A DNA stretch of 64,000 bases, from assembly GCA_902552345.1 (NCBI GenBank), contig CACDGO010000001.1, positions 62,001 through 126,000 of the forward strand, given 5' to 3'. Every line of letters begins with the position of its first letter. The stretch's first letter is position 1. The stretch is from an uncultured Pelagibacteraceae bacterium (lineage in GTDB: Bacteria; Pseudomonadota; Alphaproteobacteria; Pelagibacterales; Pelagibacteraceae). The position numbers and the translations under genes are program-made. The notes below the pieces were generated by a model, which worked only from the letters and a program-made list of their open reading frames with translations, had not been told where the DNA came from and made no database searches. Shown in pieces: positions 59,973 through 64,000 of this stretch.

Positions 59973-61236
59973 TTTTAAGAAAAATTTATTAAAAAAAAGA
60001 TATAACGCTGAAAGAAGATTTCAATGGTATGGCAAAATAGCTATAGGATTAGCTTTAAGCTTTTTAGCAGTTTTTATGTTTCAGATATTTTCAAAAGGTT
60101 ACTCAGCTTTCCAAAAAACTTGGATAGTAACAGAAGTTCATTATGATAAAGAATTACTTTTAATCGATGCAGAAAGCCCATCAAAAGATGATTTAGAAAA
60201 TGCAGACTATTATGATGTTGCTTACAAAGCTATGACCTCATTAGATCCTGGACTTCCTGAAGAAGAGGATCGTCAATTGATACAAATGGTTTCGTATAAA
60301 TATGAGGCAGAGGTTAAAGATCTACTTTTAAAAAATCCAGACTATCTAGGTAAAATAGTGCCCATAAAATTAACAGCTTCTGATGATGTTGATCAAGTTC
60401 ATAAGGGAAATTATCCAAGAGATATTCCTGAGGAGAATAGAAGAGTAAATGATTACCAGTTGCAGATTTACGATATGCTTAATGAAAGAGGAGATATTTT
60501 ATTAGAGTTTAACATTAGTTTTTTTACAAGTCCTGATTCAAGAGAGGCAGAACTAGCAGGTATAGCTAGCTCGTTTATGGGAACAGTTTTTAGTATACTA
60601 GTATGTTTAGCGTTTTCATTTCCTGTTGCAGTGCTAGCAGCAATTTATCTCGAGGAGTTTGCACCAAAAAATAAATTTACAGATTTTATAGAAGTAAACA
60701 TTAACAATTTGGCAGCTGTTCCATCGATAGTCTTTGGTTTGCTAGGTCTTGGTGTTTTATTAGCAGTTTTTAATTTACCAAGATCGACACCACTTGTTGG
60801 AGGAATTACTTTGTCTCTTATGACATTACCAACAATAATTATTGCTGCAAGAGCTTCTTTAAAAGCTGTTCCCCCAAGTATAAGAGAAGCTGCTTTAGCG
60901 ATGGGTGCAAGTAATATGCAAACAACCATGCATCATACTGTGCCACTATCAATGCCTGGAACTTTATCTGGAACGATAATTGGCTTGGCTCAAGCTTTAG
61001 GGGAAACAGCCCCTTTAATTTTAATAGGAATGGTTGCTTTTGTGAATACAATACCTGGTACGCCAGTTGATCCTGCTGCAAGTTTACCAGTTCAGATATA
61101 TATATGGTCAGAAAGTGCTGAGAGGGGTTTTGTTGAAAAAGTATCTGCATGTATTATGGTGCTTCTAGCTTTTTTAATTTTAATGAACTTGGCAGCTCAA
61201 ATCGTTAGACACAAATTTGAAAAGAAATGGAGTTAA
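59965..61236 (+). CDS. pstA: Phosphate ABC transporter permease PstA
   Basis: 423 aa from MNSFKKNLLKK; the earlier ORF-track start is inside pstC. N-terminal TM and a ~170-residue periplasmic insert (LDPGLPEEEDRQLIQMVSYK, YDMLNERGDILLEF) typical of alphaproteobacterial PstA (DUF3333). The core follows: IYLEEFAPKNKFTDFIEVNI, NLAAVPSIVFGLLGLGV and the loop REAALAMGASNMQTTMHHTVPLS. Confidence 0.95.
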   Translation: MNSFKKNLLKKRYNAERRFQWYGKIAIGLALSFLAVFMFQIFSKGYSAFQKTWIVTEVHYDKELLLIDAESPSKDDLENADYYDVAYKAMTSLDPGLPEEEDRQLIQMVSYKYEAEVKDLLLKNPDYLGKIVPIKLTASDDVDQVHKGNYPRDIPEENRRVNDYQLQIYDMLNERGDILLEFNISFFTSPDSREAELAGIASSFMGTVFSILVCLAFSFPVAVLAAIYLEEFAPKNKFTDFIEVNINNLAAVPSIVFGLLGLGVLLAVFNLPRSTPLVGGITLSLMTLPTIIIAARASLKAVPPSIREAALAMGASNMQTTMHHTVPLSMPGTLSGTIIGLAQALGETAPLILIGMVAFVNTIPGTPVDPAASLPVQIYIWSESAERGFVEKVSACIMVLLAFLILMNLAAQIVRHKFEKKWS

Positions 61237-61992
61237 ATGAGTAAAATAAAAGCGGAAAATGTAAATGTTTATTACGGATCCAAACAGGCATTATTTGACG
61301 TCTCTATAGATATAGCAGAAAAAGAAGTTACAGCTTTAATTGGACCATCTGGGTGTGGAAAGTCTACTTTCTTAAGATGCTTGAACAGGATGAACGACGT
61401 CATAGAAATTTGTAGAGTTGAAGGCAGTATTAAAATGGACAACCTAGAACTGAATTCAAGAAAGTTAGATGTTGTGAGACTTAGGGAGAACGTTGGTATG
61501 GTTTTTCAAAAACCCAATCCATTCCCTAAAACAATTTATGAAAATGTAGCTTATGGTCCTACTATTCACGGTATTGCACAGAGCAAAGAAGAAATGGATC
61601 AAATAGTTGAAACAAGTTTGAAAAAAGCTGCCTTGTGGAACGAAGTTAAAGATAGACTTGATGAAATCGGAACTGGTTTATCAGGAGGTCAACAGCAACG
61701 ACTATGTATTGCTAGAGCTATATCTGTAAGTCCAGAAGTGATTCTTATGGACGAACCATGTTCAGCGCTTGACCCAATAGCAACAGCTCAAATTGAAGAA
61801 CTTATAGATGATCTTAAAAAAGAGGTCACAATTGTGATAGTTACCCACTCAATGTCACAAGCAGCTAGGGTATCTCAAAAAACAGGTTTCTTTCATTTGG
61901 GAAAACTTATAGAATTTGGACCAACAGATAAAATATTTAAAAATCCTGATAATCAGCAAACTCAGGATTATATTACAGGAAGGTTTGGTTAA
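61237..61992 (+). CDS. pstB: Phosphate ABC transporter ATPase PstB
   Basis: 251 aa. Walker [21 protein letters not shown]-loop [20 protein letters not shown], signature [15 protein letters not shown], Walker [17 protein letters not shown], His switch [10 protein letters not shown]. The ...RCLNRMND and QDYITGRFG ends are PstB-specific. Its stop overlaps the phoU ATG by 1 bp (TAATG). Confidence 0.97.
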   Translation: MSKIKAENVNVYYGSKQALFDVSIDIAEKEVTALIGPSGCGKSTFLRCLNRMNDVIEICRVEGSIKMDNLELNSRKLDVVRLRENVGMVFQKPNPFPKTIYENVAYGPTIHGIAQSKEEMDQIVETSLKKAALWNEVKDRLDEIGTGLSGGQQQRLCIARAISVSPEVILMDEPCSALDPIATAQIEELIDDLKKEVTIVIVTHSMSQAARVSQKTGFFHLGKLIEFGPTDKIFKNPDNQQTQDYITGRFG

Positions 61993-62672
61993 TGAGTGAA
62001 AAACCGCACATTGTAAAATCTTACGAAGAGCAACTTCAGTTATTAAAAGATACAATAGTGAAAATGGGAACTGGAGTTGAGAAACAGCTTGAAAACACTA
62101 TTCAATCTTTAGTTAAAAAAGACATTAGTTTAGCAGAAAAATCTATCAAAGATGACGAATTGACTGATAAGTATGAAATAAATATAGAAGAGCAAGTTGT
62201 AAATTTGATTGCCTTAAGGCAACCTATGGCAATAGATTTAAGAGAAACAGTTGTTGCCTTAAAAGTTTCTTCAGACTTAGAGAGAATTGGTGATTTAGCA
62301 AAAAACATCTCAAAACGATTAACTAAAATTGGAACTGATTTACCTAATGATATTACTAAAAATTTCGAAATAGCTGGTTTAAAAGCATCAAAACAAGTCA
62401 ATGCAGTTTTAAATTCGTATTTACATAGAGCTAAAGATACAGCAGAAAATGTTTGGAATTCTGATGAAGAAATAGATCAAATGACTAATTCTAATATGGA
62501 AGCTGCAGTAAAGCATTTAGAAAAAAATAAAAACGATATACAAAAAGTAACCCAACTACTTTTCATGCTTAAAAATATTGAGAGGATTGGAGATCATGCA
62601 ACCAATATTGCAGAGCAAGTTTATTTTCTGATTACAGGAGATTATTTAGAGGGAGACCGACCAAAAGGATAA
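61992..62672 (+). CDS. phoU: Phosphate transport regulator PhoU
   Basis: 226 aa, two three-helix repeats. Repeat motifs DDELTDKYEINIEEQVVNLIALRQPMAIDLRETV and ERIGDLAKNISKR, again NIERIGDHATNIAEQVYFL (the E-R-x-x-D-x-x-x-N metal-binding motif twice). Links Pst transport state to PhoR. Overlaps phoB by 1 bp. Confidence 0.95.
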   Translation: MSEKPHIVKSYEEQLQLLKDTIVKMGTGVEKQLENTIQSLVKKDISLAEKSIKDDELTDKYEINIEEQVVNLIALRQPMAIDLRETVVALKVSSDLERIGDLAKNISKRLTKIGTDLPNDITKNFEIAGLKASKQVNAVLNSYLHRAKDTAENVWNSDEEIDQMTNSNMEAAVKHLEKNKNDIQKVTQLLFMLKNIERIGDHATNIAEQVYFLITGDYLEGDRPKG

Positions 62673-63355
62673 TGAGGGCAAATTTATTCATTGTTGAAGA
62701 TGAAATGCCCATCGTAACTTTACTTAAATACAATTTAGAAAAAGAGGGTCACAAAGTTGATTATGCAGTCAATGGAGAAGACGCTATTAGAAATATAAAG
62801 GAAAAAAATCCTGATTTAATTTTATTAGATTGGATGTTGCCAGATATTTCAGGTGTTGAAGTCTGTAAAAATTTGAAAAGAAGCAATCTTCACAAAAATA
62901 TCCCAATCATTATGTTAACAGCCAAAGGTGAGGAAGAAGACAAACTTAAAGGATTTGAAACAGGAGCTGATGACTATGTAACTAAGCCATTCAGCCAAAA
63001 AGAACTTATTGCAAGAATTAACGCTTTATTAAAGAGATCTAAACCAAGTGTTGCCGCTGATGTTGTACTATTTGAGGATCTTAAAGTAGATAGAGTTCAA
63101 CGAAGAGTTTATAGAGCAGATAAACAAGTTATAGTCGGCCCAACCGAATTTAAACTAATTGATTTTTTAATAAAGAATCCAAAAAGAGTATATTCGCGTG
63201 AGCAACTTCTAAATTCTGTATGGGGAGATGATATTTATGTTGAGGCCAGAACTATAGATGTTCATATCAGAAGACTAAGAAAAGCAATAAATATTGATGG
63301 CAAGAAAGATCTTATCAGAACAGTAAGATCTGCTGGCTATTCCTTAGATGTTTGA
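62672..63355 (+). CDS. phoB: Phosphate regulon response regulator PhoB
   Basis: 227 aa. Receiver domain: IVEDEMPIVTLLKY, phospho-Asp in LILLDWMLPDISG, Thr in IIMLTAKGEEED, Lys in DDYVTKPFSQKEL. OmpR/PhoB winged helix: VGPTEFKLIDFLIKNPKRVYSREQLLNSVWG and RTIDVHIRRLRKAI. Activates the Pho-box promoters at 53624 and 57435. 3' end overlaps the convergent sixA-like gene by 19 bp. Confidence 0.97.
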   Translation: MRANLFIVEDEMPIVTLLKYNLEKEGHKVDYAVNGEDAIRNIKEKNPDLILLDWMLPDISGVEVCKNLKRSNLHKNIPIIMLTAKGEEEDKLKGFETGADDYVTKPFSQKELIARINALLKRSKPSVAADVVLFEDLKVDRVQRRVYRADKQVIVGPTEFKLIDFLIKNPKRVYSREQLLNSVWGDDIYVEARTIDVHIRRLRKAINIDGKKDLIRTVRSAGYSLDV

Positions 63356-63861
63356 AGATCTTTTGGCTTTATAAATGATATTAATTTTCCTTTAACTTTT
63401 GATAACTTTTCCCAATCATTGAAATTAAAACTTATTTCAGCAACGGCTGCAGTAGGAAATTTTCTTTTTAAATTTTCAAATTGTTCAGAGTTTTCTTTAA
63501 GACAGATTCGATTTATGAGTTCACTCATTGAAGGTTCATGATTGATTAAAAGTAAAGTTTTATAATTATCAACTGTTTGTTTTAAGATATGAATAATTTC
63601 ATCCTCACTAGCATGATAAAGCGCTTTTTTTTTAATAATTTTCTTAAAACTGATTTTTTCTGACAATATATTTAATGTTTGTATTGTCCTTTTAGAGGAT
63701 GAGCAATAAACTAAATCAAATTTTAATTTCTTTTTAATAAAAAATTCACAAATTAATTTTGCTGAATTTACCCCTCTTTTATTCAATGGCCTGTCATGAT
63801 CATCTAAATTTGGAAAATCCCAACTAGATTTAGCATGTCTCATCGCATATAATTTAAACAT
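63337..63861 (-). CDS. SixA-like histidine phosphatase
   Basis: 174 aa. MRHAKSSWDFPNLDDHDRPLNKRG is the short RHA-type catalytic motif of SixA-like phosphohistidine phosphatases, with DLVYCSSSKRTIQTLNIL and the second His in LLINHEPSMSELI. It may dephosphorylate phospho-His of signalling proteins; the place between phoB and ppk1 is noted but does not prove a role in the Pho system. Confidence 0.85.
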   Translation of the reverse strand: MFKLYAMRHAKSSWDFPNLDDHDRPLNKRGVNSAKLICEFFIKKKLKFDLVYCSSSKRTIQTLNILSEKISFKKIIKKKALYHASEDEIIHILKQTVDNYKTLLLINHEPSMSELINRICLKENSEQFENLKRKFPTAAVAEISFNFNDWEKLSKVKGKLISFIKPKDLQTSKE

Positions 63862-63883
63862 ATTTTTAATTTAACATTTAAAT

Positions 63884-64000
63884 ATGTCGAAAGCATCATT
63901 TTCAGAAAACGCTAATATTAGCAATCAACTCATAAACAGAGAATTATCTTGGCTTCAGTTTAATGATCGTGTTTTAGAAGAATCAAAAGATAAAACAAAT
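63884..64000 (+). CDS. ppk1: Polyphosphate kinase (Ppk1), 5' end only, cut by window edge
   Basis: The first 39 codons are in the window: a short tail, then LINRELSWLQFNDRVLEES, the nearly invariant N-terminal signature of Ppk1. It makes polyphosphate from ATP. The 22-bp gap to the divergent sixA-like gene holds no clear Pho box. Not in the ORF track because it is cut. Confidence 0.9.
   Translation, partial: MSKASFSENANISNQLINRELSWLQFNDRVLEESKDKTN

Noticed and set aside
63862-63883. Possible Pho box before ppk1
   Set aside because: The 22-bp gap has only TTTAA-type sequence and no 7-4-7 CTGTAA-like repeat.
1-64000. tRNA/rRNA genes, CRISPR arrays, IS elements, prophage or attachment sites
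   Set aside because: No cloverleaf with a GGTTCRA-type arm, no regularly spaced repeats, and no transposase, integrase or phage structural motifs were seen on either strand.

Overview
The window is a strongly AT-rich, very densely packed chromosomal segment. Intergenic gaps are mostly under 100 bp, many genes overlap by 1-40 bp, and starts are often ATGA or TAATG couplings. Gene content points to a streamlined marine alphaproteobacterium of the SAR11/Pelagibacter type: Cfa, alphaproteobacterial long PstA, the rpsA-ihfB-pyrF-trpFBA-accD-folC order, PlcP-Agt lipid remodelling, small basic proteins and almost no mobile DNA. This assignment is inference from gene order and base composition. No tRNA, rRNA, CRISPR array, IS element or prophage was seen.

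Layout. (1) 1-7 kb is a cell-surface region: the 3' part of an AsmA-like gene, a type IV pilin-like gene, and two paralogous autotransporters with beta-propeller-like passengers. They are interleaved with a trypsin-like protease. A decayed 3' stub of a second copy of that protease lies just before the first autotransporter, which shows that a protease-autotransporter unit was tandemly duplicated. (2) 7-19 kb holds gpmA, a VanZ-like protein, a secreted nuclease, a lytic transglycosylase-like lipoprotein, an RND efflux pump whose adaptor lacks the alpha-hairpin, sseA, msrA, a DMT exporter, a DNA glycosylase and a purine salvage pair (phosphoribosyltransferase and NCS2 permease). (3) 18.7-19.25 kb is an hsp20 gene with a textbook sigma-32 promoter and a ROSE-type RNA thermometer candidate. 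(4) 19-38.7 kb is mixed housekeeping: ptrB, a J-domain protein, GT9, a DapA-family aldolase, cfa, a lysine-rich coiled-coil protein, purEK, a TauD-like dioxygenase, SRAP, FAH, rlmN, rmuC, sbcB and thioredoxin, with several small ORFs that the ORF track misses or mis-starts. (5) 38.7-51.1 kb is a 14-gene minus-strand run, rnd-kdsD-lptC-lptB-aroA-cmk-rpsA-ihfB-pyrF-trpF-trpB-trpA-accD-folC. lptA is missing from its usual place, and TrpB, TrpF and FolC carry changes in normally invariant motifs. (6) 51-52.7 kb holds an NDUFA9-like SDR, an SMR-like protein without the key membrane glutamate, and a small basic coiled-coil protein.

(7) 52.7-64 kb is a complete phosphate-starvation island: a diacylglycerol kinase-like gene diverging from plcP-agt-phoR, an unknown secreted protein, pstS-pstC-pstA-pstB-phoU-phoB, a SixA-like phosphatase and the start of ppk1. 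Pho-box-like 7-4-7 repeats precede both plcP and pstS. Together these genes would sense low phosphate (PhoR/PhoB/PhoU), import phosphate (PstSCAB), strip phosphate from phospholipids and replace the headgroups with sugars (PlcP, Agt), recycle diacylglycerol (the kinase), and store phosphate as polyphosphate (Ppk).
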